Source of the DNA: Methylotenera versatilis 79
GTDB lineage: Bacteria > Pseudomonadota > Gammaproteobacteria > Burkholderiales > Methylophilaceae
Direction: 5' to 3'
DNA: 64,000 nucleotides
NCBI RefSeq assembly: GCF_000384375.1
Contig: NZ_ARVX01000001.1
Coordinates: 2,418,001 to 2,482,000 of the forward strand
Shown here: positions 36,910 through 46,622 of the stretch, in pieces
How the letters are laid out: each line of letters starts with the position of its first letter
How positions within the stretch are numbered: position 1 is the stretch's first letter
Program-made: the position numbers and the translations under genes
The notes under the pieces: generated by a model
The model's database searches: none
Told to the model about the DNA's origin: nothing
What the model saw: the letters and a program-made list of their open reading frames with translations, nothing else

Positions 36910-39105
36910 ATGCAACACGCTACAACACCCAAAAAACTGGCGCGCAACTCTCAGTTACCCAAGTTATCTGTATTAGCAATTGCTTTAAGCAGTACGTTAA
37001 CCAGCACGCTATTTTTTTCAGCCACCGCTTTTGCTGAAACCAGCACAGTCAATCTGCCACAAGTGGATGTGAATGCAGAGCGCATTAGCGACACGCAACC
37101 AGTAAAAGGTTATAACGCGAAAAAAAGCAGCTCTTCTACCAGAACAGAAACAGAATTACGTGATACGCCACAAGCAATTACCGTTATTCCGCAAGACTTA
37201 ATCAAAGACCAATCAATTCAAAGCATTTCAGAAGCCATTCGTTATGTGCCTGGCGTGCAAGCCGCACAAGGTGAAGGTAATCGTGATGCATTGATTTTCC
37301 GCGGCAACGCAACGACTGGTGATTTTTTTATAGACGGCTTGCGTGATGATGTGCAAACTTATCGCGATATTTACAACACAGATCGTATTGAAGTATTAAA
37401 AGGCCCAAACGGTATGGCATTTGGTCGCGGCGGCGCAGGTGGTGCACTTAACCGCGTAAGCAAACAAGCAGGATGGACACCGATTAGCGAATTAATTGCT
37501 AGTTACGGCGCTTATGACCAAAAACGTATTGCTGCTGATTACGGCCAAGCGCTGAATGATGAAATCGCTTTCCGCGTAAATGCCGTTTACGAAAACTCAG
37601 ATTCTTACCGTGACGGCGTTAATTTAGAACGCTTTGGTATCACACCAACCGTCACGATTCGCCCAGATGAGAATACAAAAATCGTAGTTGGCATGGAGTA
37701 TTTCAAAGACAAACGTGTGGCTGATCGTGGTGTGCCATCAGTAAATGGCGCAGGTAACTCGACATTAAAAAATCGCCCATTTAACATTGGCGATGAAGAT
37801 ACTTTTTTTGGTAATGCCCGTTTAAGCCCTACTGAAACTGAAACCGTCGCTTTTAATGCCTCAATAGAACATTCATTTGATAGCGGCATCACCGTTAAAA
37901 ATAGCTCTCGCTACGCTAATTATGATAAATATTACCAAAACGTATTCGCAAATAGTGCTGTTAGAAATGACGGCACTTTGCTACTTAGTGCCTATCGTGA
38001 TGAAACAAAACGTGAAAACTTCATCAATCAAACTGATTTAACTTACACGGCAAAATTGGGTAGTGTTGAACATAAATTATTGGCAGGTGCAGAGTTCTCT
38101 GTACAAGACACTACTAGTAAACGTTTAACAGCAACCGGTGGTAACTTAGCAGTTCCAGTTGCCAGCCTTAATCCAACGCAATCAGGCATTGTATTTAATA
38201 CATTAGGCAATAATCGGAAAAGTGATGTAACCGTGGCTGCGTTTTATTTGCAAGATCAAATTATTTTTTCACCGCAATGGCAAGCGATTGTTGGCTTACG
38301 TAACGATAACTTTGATACCGATTTCACTGATTTAGTCAATAATAGCAATATTAACGTAAGTAATAACTTGTTAGCGCCTCGTGCTGGCTTGATTTTCAAA
38401 CCAGTTGAGGCTGTTTCAATCTATACCAATTACAGCGTCTCTTACGTGCCACGCGCAGGTGATCAACTCACTTCATTAACAGTCGTTAACTCAACTTTTA
38501 AACCAGAGAAATTCATTAATTACGAAGTTGGTGCTAAATGGGATGTTAATTCCAATTTAGCGTTAACTGCAGCAGTCTATAAATTAAAACGTGAAAATAT
38601 CATCATCACCGATCCAAATGATACAACTCAATCCATTTTAGTTGACGGCCAAGAAACCAAGGGAATTGAACTAGGTCTTTCTGGCAATATTACGAATAAA
38701 TGGAGCGTGTTTAGCGGCGTTGCATTCCAAGATGGTGAAATTACTAAGCAGCAAGGCACTGGTAATAGCGCAATCTTAAAAGGCACAGAATTGGCACAAA
38801 CACCAGATCGCACCTTATCTTTATGGAATAAATATGAGATTAACGATATGTGGGCAGTAGCTTTAGGTATTGTGAGTACATCTGACCGTTATGCAGCATT
38901 GCCTACGGCTGCTGCAAGCACTGTATTGCCAGGTTACACACGTTATGATGCAGCAATTTACGGAAAATTCAGTGAAAAGTTACGTTTACAAGTTAACCTA
39001 GAAAACTTAACCAATAAAGAATATGCACTTTATGCACATACCAATAACAACATCACACCGGGCTCACCAATTACTGGTCGCGCGACGTTGATTTACAGCT
39101 TCTAA
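36910..39105 (+). CDS. TonB-dependent siderophore receptor
   Basis: 731 residues. The signal peptide ends A-F-A-E near 42; the plug domain carries R-D-T-P-Q-A-I-T-V-I-P-Q near 84-95 and D-R-I-E-V-L-K-G-P-N-G-M near 158-169. The barrel ends A-T-L-I-Y-S-F, with the terminal aromatic residue needed for outer-membrane insertion. The layout is that of ferric-siderophore receptors such as FhuE/Fiu. No siderophore biosynthesis or ABC importer gene is nearby, so it probably takes up foreign siderophores. Start ATG 36910 follows CCGGAG. Confidence 0.93.
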   Translation: MQHATTPKKLARNSQLPKLSVLAIALSSTLTSTLFFSATAFAETSTVNLPQVDVNAERISDTQPVKGYNAKKSSSSTRTETELRDTPQAITVIPQDLIKDQSIQSISEAIRYVPGVQAAQGEGNRDALIFRGNATTGDFFIDGLRDDVQTYRDIYNTDRIEVLKGPNGMAFGRGGAGGALNRVSKQAGWTPISELIASYGAYDQKRIAADYGQALNDEIAFRVNAVYENSDSYRDGVNLERFGITPTVTIRPDENTKIVVGMEYFKDKRVADRGVPSVNGAGNSTLKNRPFNIGDEDTFFGNARLSPTETETVAFNASIEHSFDSGITVKNSSRYANYDKYYQNVFANSAVRNDGTLLLSAYRDETKRENFINQTDLTYTAKLGSVEHKLLAGAEFSVQDTTSKRLTATGGNLAVPVASLNPTQSGIVFNTLGNNRKSDVTVAAFYLQDQIIFSPQWQAIVGLRNDNFDTDFTDLVNNSNINVSNNLLAPRAGLIFKPVEAVSIYTNYSVSYVPRAGDQLTSLTVVNSTFKPEKFINYEVGAKWDVNSNLALTAAVYKLKRENIIITDPNDTTQSILVDGQETKGIELGLSGNITNKWSVFSGVAFQDGEITKQQGTGNSAILKGTELAQTPDRTLSLWNKYEINDMWAVALGIVSTSDRYAALPTAAASTVLPGYTRYDAAIYGKFSEKLRLQVNLENLTNKEYALYAHTNNNITPGSPITGRATLIYSF

Positions 39106-39132
39106 TTAGCAATTATTTTTAGAGATTGTTTT

Positions 39133-39164
39133 AATAAAGCCCATGCACTTACGTGGGCTTTATT
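39133..39164 (+). terminator. Intrinsic terminator after the receptor gene
   Basis: AATAAAGCCCA and TGGGCTTTATT form an 11-bp stem around a 10-base loop, followed by TATTTT. Confidence 0.85.
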
Positions 39165-39229
39165 TATTTTAATTGCTATTTTTAAACGCAATTTAAGTTA
39201 ACGCATAAGCCAATGTTAAAATACACGTT

Positions 39230-40198
39230 ATGAAAAATTCTATTGAAAATTTTACCGAAAACCTTACGGACACACTGCACCACTTTATATTTGAAGACAG
39301 TTTGCATCAGCCCATGCCCATACGCGGCAATTTGGTACGTTTAAATACTACTTACACGCAAGTGTTGCAACACCAAACCTTGCCCAGTGTTTTAAAACAT
39401 GCGTTGGGCGAGCTAATGGCCGCCAGCGCGTTGTTATCGGCAACATTAAAAATGGATGGCGCTTTGGTGCTGCAAATACAAAGCAAAGGTGCGCTTAAAT
39501 TATTGGTGGTGGAATGCAGTTCAGATTTAAATATGCGCGCAACTGCAAAATGGGATGAAACACAGACCAATAAAATTGCAGAAAAACCTTTTTTCGATCT
39601 GGTAAAAAATGGTCAATTTATTATTACGTTAGACCCAAAAGAAGGCGAAGCTTATCAAGGTATTGTGCCGATTGAGGGTGAAACAGTGGCGGAAATGCTG
39701 CAAAACTATATGTTGCGCAGCCAGCAAATTGATACTTCTCTTTGGCTACATGCTGATGAAACCAGCGCAAGTGGTTTGCTGTTGCAAAAGCTGCCAGATT
39801 TCGGCGGAAATTTAGGCGGCGTTAGTTCCAGCAATGTGTCAACGCCATTATTAGACGATGATGCGTGGAATCGCATGAATGTTTTAGCCAATACCATCAC
39901 GAATGAAGAGCTGAAAGATTTGCCTGCTGAAACACTGTTAACCCGACTTTTTGCAGAAGAAAATGTGCGCTTGTTCGAGCCAAAATCCACACAATTTCAC
40001 TGTAGTTGCAACCAAAGCAGCGTAGCAAGCATGTTGCGTATGTTGGGTGAAGATGAGCTAAATAGTATCTTGGCGGAATTCGGAAAAATTGAAGTGAATT
40101 GCGACTTTTGTAATAAGCATTATCTATTCGATGCCGTAGATACCGCGCAATTATTGGCAACTGAAGCAGCTGTTAGCATCAGCAAAGCCAAGCACTAA
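39230..40198 (+). CDS. hslO: Redox-regulated chaperone Hsp33
   Basis: 322 residues. The C-terminal redox switch is intact: F-H-C-S-C near 260-264 and N-C-D-F-C near 292-296 give the CXC and CXXC zinc ligands. The N-terminal domain has R-G-N-L-V-R-L and the conserved Gly-rich S-K-G-A-L-K-L. Hsp33 is a cytoplasmic holdase switched on by oxidative unfolding. It is convergent with the pilin-like gene that follows. Confidence 0.95.
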   Translation: MKNSIENFTENLTDTLHHFIFEDSLHQPMPIRGNLVRLNTTYTQVLQHQTLPSVLKHALGELMAASALLSATLKMDGALVLQIQSKGALKLLVVECSSDLNMRATAKWDETQTNKIAEKPFFDLVKNGQFIITLDPKEGEAYQGIVPIEGETVAEMLQNYMLRSQQIDTSLWLHADETSASGLLLQKLPDFGGNLGGVSSSNVSTPLLDDDAWNRMNVLANTITNEELKDLPAETLLTRLFAEENVRLFEPKSTQFHCSCNQSSVASMLRMLGEDELNSILAEFGKIEVNCDFCNKHYLFDAVDTAQLLATEAAVSISKAKH

Positions 40199-40220
40199 TA
40201 TTTAAGCAAAACTTAATCCA

Positions 40221-40775
40221 TTATTTACAGGCAAAAGGCAAAAACTTAACGTCAATATTGGTTCTGTTTTCACCAAACACCGTCATATTGGCTGGCGCTT
40301 GCGCGTTACCGCAAACCCACGCAATTGGTACGGCTTGCGATTCTTCAATTACCGCTGGGCGAATGGTCAAAATCTTACCTTGCAATTGCGCTCTGGCTTT
40401 ATTGCCAAAAGTCATGTGAATCACGCCTTTATCCACTTGTAGCGCGCCAATCAAATTGCTCACCACTTTATCCTGCGTGGGCAAACCCGCTTCTTTATTA
40501 TCAACCGGCAAAGTCTTTGTCGCCTTCCATTGCGCGGCAATTGGCTCTTTTGCTGCTTCTGCCAACGGAATAGCGGCAGATACTTGTTCTCTGATAATGC
40601 GCTCTATGCCAGACGGAATCGCAACCATCGCTAATATCGCCATAATGGCGACCACAACCATTATTTCTATCACTGAAAAAGCTTGTTGTTTTGGTTTAAC
40701 ACTCGGTTTATGAATCAATTGCGCTTTTGTTAATCGACTTGAAACTAACGGTGTATCTATAAACAATTCTGTCAT
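40221..40775 (-). CDS. Type IV pilin-like protein with unusual leader
   Basis: 184 residues from ATG 40775, which follows AAGGAG; an upstream TTG or similar at 40805 is less likely. The prepilin segment is F-S-V-I-E-I-M-V-V-V-A-I-M-A-I-L-A-M-V-A-I-P, with Glu at +5, but the residue before Phe is Ala, not the usual Gly, and the leader is about 32 residues. The globular part has two Cys (V-C-G-N and the C-terminal F-A-C-K) that may form the disulphide loop. It stands alone, not with pil genes. It could be a minor pilin or a pseudopilin; processing by PilD is uncertain. Confidence 0.75.
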   Translation of the reverse strand: MTELFIDTPLVSSRLTKAQLIHKPSVKPKQQAFSVIEIMVVVAIMAILAMVAIPSGIERIIREQVSAAIPLAEAAKEPIAAQWKATKTLPVDNKEAGLPTQDKVVSNLIGALQVDKGVIHMTFGNKARAQLQGKILTIRPAVIEESQAVPIAWVCGNAQAPANMTVFGENRTNIDVKFLPFACK

Positions 40776-40841
40776 TACTTCTACTCCTTTTACTTTCCCC
40801 TGCAACTCCCTGCCAATCTATTACATCGGCTAATAATATGA

Positions 40842-41624
40842 CTAATCACATTGCCGTTTGCGTTCAAACAAACAAATAGCCGTAGCTGCAGCCGCATTCA
40901 ACGATTCTATGGCCAAACTACTTTGACTCATGGGAATACTAATACGTTTACTACAATGTTGAATGGTTTTAATGGTTAACCCTGCGCCCTCGTTTCCCAT
41001 CACAAACGCGCTGGCTTGCGTTAGGTCTTGGCTGTACAACGATTCGCCGTCCATCGTGGTGGCGTAACTATTACCATCAAAGTTTTGCAACTGCGCGCTT
41101 AAATCGGCGCCTTCTATTATTGGCAACACAAACTGCGCGCCCTGCCCGCCACGTAACGCTTTGGGTGACCAAGCATCCGTACAACCTTTGCTTAAAAACA
41201 CGGCTTGTACGCCTGCCGCTGCCGCTGTGCGTAACATGCTGCCTAAATTACCTGGGTCTTGAATATCTTCTAACATCAGCACAAATTGCGGTTGCGCTGG
41301 TATTTCTAAAGCAGGCGTTTTCACAATCGCCAAAATACCTGTGCTGCTTGCCACTGGTGTTAATTCTGCAAACATCAGCGTTGGAAACATAATCGTATTC
41401 ACATGTTCAAGCTGTTGCATCAAATTGCTGGCTTCCAGCGTACTTTTTCCTTCAGGAATAATGATTAACTCTGGCTCACCAAAAGTCTGCAAATAAGCCT
41501 CAATCAGATGCACGCCGTCTAAAACCGTTTTGCCTTCTTGTCTTCTTTCGCGTGCGTTATCGGCCAGCTTTTTTAGGTATTTAAAAATGGGATTGTCGCG
41601 CGAGGTAATATGTTTAAAGCTCAT
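40842..41624 (-). CDS. TrmH/SpoU-family rRNA 2'-O-methyltransferase
   Basis: 260 residues from ATG 41624 (MSFKHITSRDNP); an extension to 41651 is possible but unlike the family. The N-terminal substrate-binding domain is followed by the SPOUT knot: L-E-D-I-Q-D-P-G-N-L-G-S-M-L-R-T-A near 131-147, G-N-E-G-A-G-L near 208-214 and I-P-M-S-Q-S-S-L-A-I-E-S-L-N near 229-242. These bind S-adenosylmethionine within the trefoil knot. Target is probably 23S rRNA, but which nucleotide cannot be said. A pilin-like gene follows. Confidence 0.88.
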   Translation of the reverse strand: MSFKHITSRDNPIFKYLKKLADNARERRQEGKTVLDGVHLIEAYLQTFGEPELIIIPEGKSTLEASNLMQQLEHVNTIMFPTLMFAELTPVASSTGILAIVKTPALEIPAQPQFVLMLEDIQDPGNLGSMLRTAAAAGVQAVFLSKGCTDAWSPKALRGGQGAQFVLPIIEGADLSAQLQNFDGNSYATTMDGESLYSQDLTQASAFVMGNEGAGLTIKTIQHCSKRISIPMSQSSLAIESLNAAAATAICLFERKRQCD

Positions 41625-41766
41625 AAGAATAGGAATTAGAAATCCACACAAAAATTTACAAAAGTTAAACCCATTTTAACCCAAAGCAACTTGTTCATTC
41701 TCATTATTAAGCGTAAATTATTTTGCGCATTACTCTATTAAAAATCACTATATTGGGAGGCTTAAA

Positions 41767-42456
41767 ATGTCATTAACAAAACGTTCGATAGCAGAGTTAA
41801 TTGGTACTTTTTGGTTGGTGTTAGGCGGTTGCGGCAGCGCGGTTTTAGCGGCTGGAATCCCAGAGTTAGGGCTAGGTTATTTAGGCGTTGCGTTCGCCTT
41901 TGGTCTAACAGTTGTAACCATGGCCTACGCAATCGGTCATATTTCAGGCTGTCATCTCAACCCAGCAGTTTCAATCGGCCTCGCGGCTGGCGGACGTTTT
42001 AAAGCCGCAGAATTACCGCATTATATTATTGCGCAAGTCATTGGCGCTGTACTAGCTGCCCTACTTATCCGCACGATTGCAAGCGGTATGGAAGGCTACG
42101 CTGGCGGATTAGCGTCTAATGGATTTGGTGCGCACTCACCACACGGTTACAGCATGACAGCGGCTTTAATCACCGAAATCACCATGACAGCCATGTTTTT
42201 ATTCATCATCATGGGCGCTACAGACAAACGCGCACCAGCAGCCTTGGCTCCATTGGCAATCGGTTTTACACTTGCATTAATCCATATGATTAGCATCCCT
42301 GTCACCAATACATCAGTTAACCCAGCACGTAGCACTGGCCCTGCATTATTAGAAGGCGGCATTGCCTTAGACCAATTATGGCTATTTTGGCTAGCTCCTA
42401 TTGTTGGCGCGGTAATTGGTGCGCTAGTGTATAAATTTTTGAGTAAAGAAGATTAA
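41767..42456 (+). CDS. aqpZ: Aquaporin Z
   Basis: 229 residues, six membrane spans with both NPA boxes: H-L-N-P-A-V-S-I-G near 62-70 and S-V-N-P-A-R-S-T-G near 184-192. Residues of the selectivity filter (Phe in the first half, His and Arg near the second box) fit a water-specific AqpZ rather than a glycerol channel. Start ATG 41767 follows GGGAGG. A strong terminator follows. Confidence 0.95.
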   Translation: MSLTKRSIAELIGTFWLVLGGCGSAVLAAGIPELGLGYLGVAFAFGLTVVTMAYAIGHISGCHLNPAVSIGLAAGGRFKAAELPHYIIAQVIGAVLAALLIRTIASGMEGYAGGLASNGFGAHSPHGYSMTAALITEITMTAMFLFIIMGATDKRAPAALAPLAIGFTLALIHMISIPVTNTSVNPARSTGPALLEGGIALDQLWLFWLAPIVGAVIGALVYKFLSKED

Positions 42457-42486
42457 TCTAATTCAACCTGGATAACGCTTAAACTT

Positions 42487-42517
42487 GAACGCCCGCCCGA
42501 TAGATGCGGGCGTTTTC
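42487..42517 (+). terminator. Intrinsic terminator after aqpZ
   Basis: AACGCCCGC and GCGGGCGTT form a 9-bp GC-rich stem with a 9-base loop, followed by TTCTTTTTC. Confidence 0.88.
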
Positions 42518-42554
42518 TTTTTCAAGATAATGAAGCGTGCTTTATAATGCACGC

Positions 42555-43274
42555 ATGGCTAAAAAACTCGATATAGAACGTATTCTAAGCAAGCAAGGTT
42601 TCGGCACACGTAAACAATGCCGCATCATGATTATCAATGAAGAAATCACTGTTAATGGTGCATTATGTGATGATCCTGATACGCAATTTGAACTAGAAAA
42701 CCTGACTTTTACCGTTAAAGGTGAAGCGTGGGATTACCGCGAAAAATCTTATTTGATGCTACACAAACCATCCGATTACGAATGCTCACACAAAACTCAG
42801 CACCACCCCACTATTTATAGTTTATTGCCGCATCCATTAGTAGTGCGCGATGTACAATGTATTGGCAGGCTGGATGAAGATACCACTGGTTTGATACTGA
42901 TTTCAGATGACGGTCAATTTATCCACCGCATGAGTTCGCCCAAACACAAAGTACCAAAAGTGTACGAAGTCACCTGCAAACACCCCGTTAGCGATGAGCA
43001 GATCGCACATATTTTAAAAGGCGTGCAGCTAATCGATGAAGATGCACCAATAGCCGCGCTAGCTTGTGAAAGAATCAGTGAAAACGTCATTCACATGACC
43101 TTGGCAGAAGGCAAGTATCACCAAGTGAAACGCATGGTCGCCGCCATTAGTAATCGTGTTGACGCGTTAAAACGTATTCAAATTGGCGAGTTAAAACTGC
43201 CTGATGATTTAAAAGTTGGGGAATGGAAGTGGTTAAGTGAAGCTGATATGCAAAACCTAAGACAACAACATTAA
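42555..43274 (+). CDS. RsuA-family rRNA pseudouridine synthase
   Basis: 239 residues from ATG 42555 (MAKKLDIERIL); an in-frame ATG at 42537 would add six residues. An S4 RNA-binding domain (about 2-60) is followed by the catalytic core with I-G-R-L-D-E-D-T-T-G-L-I-L near 102-114, where Asp is the nucleophile, and E-G-K-Y-H-Q-V-K-R-M near 190. RsuA modifies 16S rRNA; the close RluB/E/F relatives modify 23S. The short length favours RsuA. Confidence 0.88.
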   Translation: MAKKLDIERILSKQGFGTRKQCRIMIINEEITVNGALCDDPDTQFELENLTFTVKGEAWDYREKSYLMLHKPSDYECSHKTQHHPTIYSLLPHPLVVRDVQCIGRLDEDTTGLILISDDGQFIHRMSSPKHKVPKVYEVTCKHPVSDEQIAHILKGVQLIDEDAPIAALACERISENVIHMTLAEGKYHQVKRMVAAISNRVDALKRIQIGELKLPDDLKVGEWKWLSEADMQNLRQQH

Positions 43275-43288
43275 GCAGAAAATAAACT

Positions 43289-43831
43289 ATGGCTGTATAC
43301 AATACCCCTTCTGATACAGCTAATACTGCAGTTCGCTCCTTTCTAACCTCAGTCGGTGAATATTATTTAAAAAAATCTTTTAATACTGGCTCAGGTAGTG
43401 GAAAGAAAATCTGGGATGGAATACGCAAAGAATTTAATGACTTATGTGCCTATTGCGGTGAAGAAGGGAAGCTTCAAATTGAACATCTAATAATGTTTAA
43501 TCGTTTAGAATATGGCTTACATCATCCGGGCAACGTAGTACCAGTATGCAATGATTGTAATAAACGAAAAAAGGATTCAAATAAAAAATATGCTTCTTGG
43601 GAAAAACAATTGGCTAATATGTGTGATGGCGACTCAAGCAAACTATTCATTTTAAGAAAAAATAAAATACTTAAACACATGGAAACTTATAACTATCCCA
43701 AACTTTCAAGTCAAGAGAGACATGCTATTAGAGTAATAGCAGAATCACTTTATGAAAATATTAAGGGTGAATCTGAAAAATCATTGAACATGTATCGCAA
43801 GTTAGATGAAGCATTTGTACAAATTAAATAA
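43289..43831 (+). CDS. HNH endonuclease domain protein
   Basis: 180 residues. An HNH fold is clear: C-A-Y-C near 51-54, I-E-H-L near 63-66, H-H-P-G-N-V near 75-80, and C-N-D-C-N-K-R-K near 85-92, so both zinc pairs and the catalytic His are present. Downstream helices have no match I know. Composition is visibly more AT-rich than the flanking rluB-like and rhlE genes, suggesting later arrival. It could be a stand-alone restriction, homing or phage-defence nuclease; there is no methylase or intron beside it. Confidence 0.8.
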   Translation: MAVYNTPSDTANTAVRSFLTSVGEYYLKKSFNTGSGSGKKIWDGIRKEFNDLCAYCGEEGKLQIEHLIMFNRLEYGLHHPGNVVPVCNDCNKRKKDSNKKYASWEKQLANMCDGDSSKLFILRKNKILKHMETYNYPKLSSQERHAIRVIAESLYENIKGESEKSLNMYRKLDEAFVQIK

Positions 43832-44020
43832 GTTGCAATTTAATTTCTTAGTTAATTAAAACTATTTTTCTTGTTCTCAGCACTACCCCGTATAATACCC
43901 TCACCCTGCAAAAACCAATCTGTGCAGCGGCCATATTTTTATTTCCCTTATATTTGTTTGTCTCGATTGGTGTTGTTAACAATAACAACAGGCCAACTTT
44001 AGTTTTTTGAAAGTTTCACT

Positions 44021-45433
44021 TTGTCTATTGCATCTACTCAACCTATTAATACAGGCACGCCTGCCGAAACCGTTAACTTGCACTTTAATCAGTTAGGCCT
44101 TGCTGAACCGATTTTGCGCGCGATTATCGACGCGGGTTACACAACACCAACACCTATTCAAGCGAAAGCGATTCCCGTTGTTTTAAACGGTGGCGATTTA
44201 CTGGCTGGTGCGCAAACTGGTACAGGGAAAACCGCTGGCTTTACTTTGCCTTTGCTGCATTTACTGCACTCTAAACCCAAACAAAATAAAGTTGGCCAAC
44301 CACGTTGCTTAATGCTGACGCCGACACGCGAACTAGCGGCACAGATTGAAGAATCAGTTAAAACTTATGGCAAATATTTAAACTTAAAATCGATGGTGGT
44401 ATTTGGCGGCGTGAATATTAACCCGCAAATCAATCGATTATCTAAGCCGATTGATATCTTGGTCGCCACACCTGGCCGTTTGCTGGATTTAGCCAATCAG
44501 CGCAAAGTGGATTTATCAGCCGTGGAATTTTTGGTGCTGGATGAAGCAGATCGCATGTTGGATATGGGCTTTATCCGCGATATTAAAAAACTGTTAGCGA
44601 TGTTGCCAAAACAGCGTCAAAACTTACTGTTCTCTGCTACGTTTTCAGATGAAATCAAAACACTAGCCGATGGCTTATTGCATAAACCTGGTTTCATTGA
44701 AGTCGCGCGCCGCAATACGGCATCTGAAATGGTTGAACAGACCGTGCATTTGGTTAAACAAGCGCACAAAGCCAGCTTGATGAGCTATTTGATTAAAACC
44801 AATAACTGGCAGCAAGTATTGGTATTTACCCGCACCAAACACGGCGCGAATCGTCTGGCAGAAAAATTAATCAAAGATGGCATTCCTGCCGCGGCGATTC
44901 ATGGCAATAAAAGCCAAGGCGCACGCACTAGAGCTTTAGCCGAGTTTAAAAATGGTGATATTCCTGTTTTAGTAGCGACGGATATTGCTGCACGCGGCTT
45001 GGATATTGACCAATTGCCACAAGTGGTGAACTTTGAATTGCCAAACGTGCCTGAAGATTATGTGCATCGTATTGGTCGTACAGGCCGTGCTGGTAGCAGT
45101 GGCGCTGCGATTTCATTGGTGGATTTTGAAGAAGCCAAATACTTAAAAGATATTGAAAAACTGATTAAGCGTGAGATTCCAAAAGTGGCCGTAGAAGGTT
45201 TTCAAGCACCAACGCATCTAGAGCCAGAAGCACCGCGCGGACCTAGAAATCAGCCGCCGAGAAATAAGCAAGCAGGTAATAAACCCGCTGGAAATAAACA
45301 GCCTAAAGCGAATCAGGCGACTGGCAACAAACCAGCGCAAGCGAAAAAGCCAGCACAACAAAAGCCTTTTCAGAATATGAATCAGCCCAATGCAAGCAAG
45401 CCTGCGCATCATAGTGGGAATAGAGATAAATAA
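44021..45433 (+). CDS. rhlE: DEAD-box RNA helicase RhlE-like
   Basis: 470 residues. All motifs are present: F-N-Q-L-G-L (Q motif), A-Q-T-G-T-G-K-T near 66-73, [17 protein letters not shown] and [10 protein letters not shown]. The C-terminal tail of about 70 residues is Asn/Lys/Pro/Gln-rich with repeats of N-K-P-A. Start appears to be TTG 44021 after GAAAG; no ATG lies upstream in frame. The upstream 190 bases hold no gene and may be a long cold-responsive leader. The DUF188 gene follows by three bases. Confidence 0.92.
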   Translation: MSIASTQPINTGTPAETVNLHFNQLGLAEPILRAIIDAGYTTPTPIQAKAIPVVLNGGDLLAGAQTGTGKTAGFTLPLLHLLHSKPKQNKVGQPRCLMLTPTRELAAQIEESVKTYGKYLNLKSMVVFGGVNINPQINRLSKPIDILVATPGRLLDLANQRKVDLSAVEFLVLDEADRMLDMGFIRDIKKLLAMLPKQRQNLLFSATFSDEIKTLADGLLHKPGFIEVARRNTASEMVEQTVHLVKQAHKASLMSYLIKTNNWQQVLVFTRTKHGANRLAEKLIKDGIPAAAIHGNKSQGARTRALAEFKNGDIPVLVATDIAARGLDIDQLPQVVNFELPNVPEDYVHRIGRTGRAGSSGAAISLVDFEEAKYLKDIEKLIKREIPKVAVEGFQAPTHLEPEAPRGPRNQPPRNKQAGNKPAGNKQPKANQATGNKPAQAKKPAQQKPFQNMNQPNASKPAHHSGNRDK

Positions 45434-45436
45434 ATT

Positions 45437-45898
45437 TTGAAAGTATGGGTGGATGCAGATGCTTGCCCTGTTGTCATTAAAGAGATTCTATTTCGTGCGG
45501 CTATTCGCACAGGCATTCATACCACGTTGGTTGCAAATGCGGTGCTTCGTGTGCCGCCATCGCCCAACATTTTTGCTATTCAGGTGGATAAAGGTTTTGA
45601 TGTAGCGGACAATTTTATCGTTCAAGCATTGCAGGCCGGTGATTTGGTGATTACAGCAGATATTCCATTAGCGGCTCTAGTCATTGCAAAAAGCGCACAT
45701 GCGCTTAACCCGCGCGGAGAAATGTATTCGCAAGCGAATATTGCAGAACGCTTGGCAATGCGTAATATGATGGATGAGCTACGCAGCCAAGGTGCGGAAA
45801 TCGGTGGACCAGCCACATTTAATCAATCTGACAGACAAGCTTTTGCAGCGGAATTAGATAAATTTATCGCGCACTATCTTAAAAACAAAAAGGATTAA
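45437..45898 (+). CDS. YaiI/YqxD (DUF188) family protein
   Basis: 153 residues. Family motifs: [10 protein letters not shown] near 3-12, V-D-K-G-F-D-V-A-D near 51-59, V-I-T-A-D-I-P-L-A near 71-79 and L-N-P-R-G-E-M-Y near 91-98, and G-G-P-A-T-F near 123. The acidic clusters look like a PIN-fold metal site, so a nuclease role is plausible, but biochemistry is not known to me. The start is TTG, three bases after rhlE. Confidence 0.9.
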   Translation: MKVWVDADACPVVIKEILFRAAIRTGIHTTLVANAVLRVPPSPNIFAIQVDKGFDVADNFIVQALQAGDLVITADIPLAALVIAKSAHALNPRGEMYSQANIAERLAMRNMMDELRSQGAEIGGPATFNQSDRQAFAAELDKFIAHYLKNKKD

Positions 45899-45902
45899 AC
45901 CT

Positions 45903-46484
45903 ATGCAAAATCTACTACAAAAAATGTTATTGATTGCTTTGTGTTTTAGCCTAATTGCCTGTTCTGATGAGCAAGAAGAAATCAAAGTAATCGATAATAT
46001 CGATGCGAATCAATACGTTGGCACTTGGTATGAGATTGCGCGGCTAGACCATAGTTTTGAACGTGGATTACAAAATGTCACGGCGAATTACATTCAAAAT
46101 GCAGACGGCACGATTAAGGTGATTAACCGCGGTTATAATGCCAAAAAAAATGAGTGGAATGAAGCGGAAGGCAAAGCTTATTTTGTAGACCCGGCGAATA
46201 AAGACGGCACACATACTGGCAAATTAAAAGTGTCTTTTTTTGGTCCATTTTACGCGCCATACCATATTATCGATTTAGATAGGCCTTATTACAATTACGC
46301 GATGGTGACTAGCGGCAAGGATTATTTGTGGATATTATCGCGCACGCCACAACTGGCTTACCCGATTAAACAACATTTAGTTGCACGTGCAAAAGAGCTG
46401 GGATTTGCAACGGATGAATTGATTTACGTGCCGCAAACTGTGGAAATAATCAACTATAAAGCTGGGCCGCACGTTAACCCTTAA
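45903..46484 (+). CDS. blc: Bacterial lipocalin (Blc) lipoprotein
   Basis: 193 residues. The signal peptide ends L-I-A-C near 20, a lipobox, so the protein is lipid-anchored. The lipocalin signature Y-V-G-T-W-Y-E-I-A-R-L is at 38-48, and the second, Y-N-Y-A-M-V-T-S-G-K, near 122. Blc binds lysophospholipids or fatty acids at the outer membrane under starvation and stress. Start ATG follows AAAAGGATTAAACCT. A strong terminator follows. Confidence 0.93.
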   Translation: MQNLLQKMLLIALCFSLIACSDEQEEIKVIDNIDANQYVGTWYEIARLDHSFERGLQNVTANYIQNADGTIKVINRGYNAKKNEWNEAEGKAYFVDPANKDGTHTGKLKVSFFGPFYAPYHIIDLDRPYYNYAMVTSGKDYLWILSRTPQLAYPIKQHLVARAKELGFATDELIYVPQTVEIINYKAGPHVNP

Positions 46485-46517
46485 ACTTAAACATTAACAA
46501 ACAATTACTTAACACGC

Positions 46518-46546
46518 AAAAACGCCCAAATAAATTGGGCGTTTTT
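46518..46546. terminator. Bidirectional terminator after blc
   Basis: AAAAACGCCCAA and TTGGGCGTTTTT form a perfect 12-bp stem with a 5-base loop. It lies between blc and the convergent EF-hand/BON gene. Confidence 0.88.
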
Positions 46547-46622
46547 ATTGGTTAACTTTATAGGTTAACTTGAGTTAATTAGATAGAATTAATGATTAAA
46601 ATCAGCTTAATTCAACTAAAAA

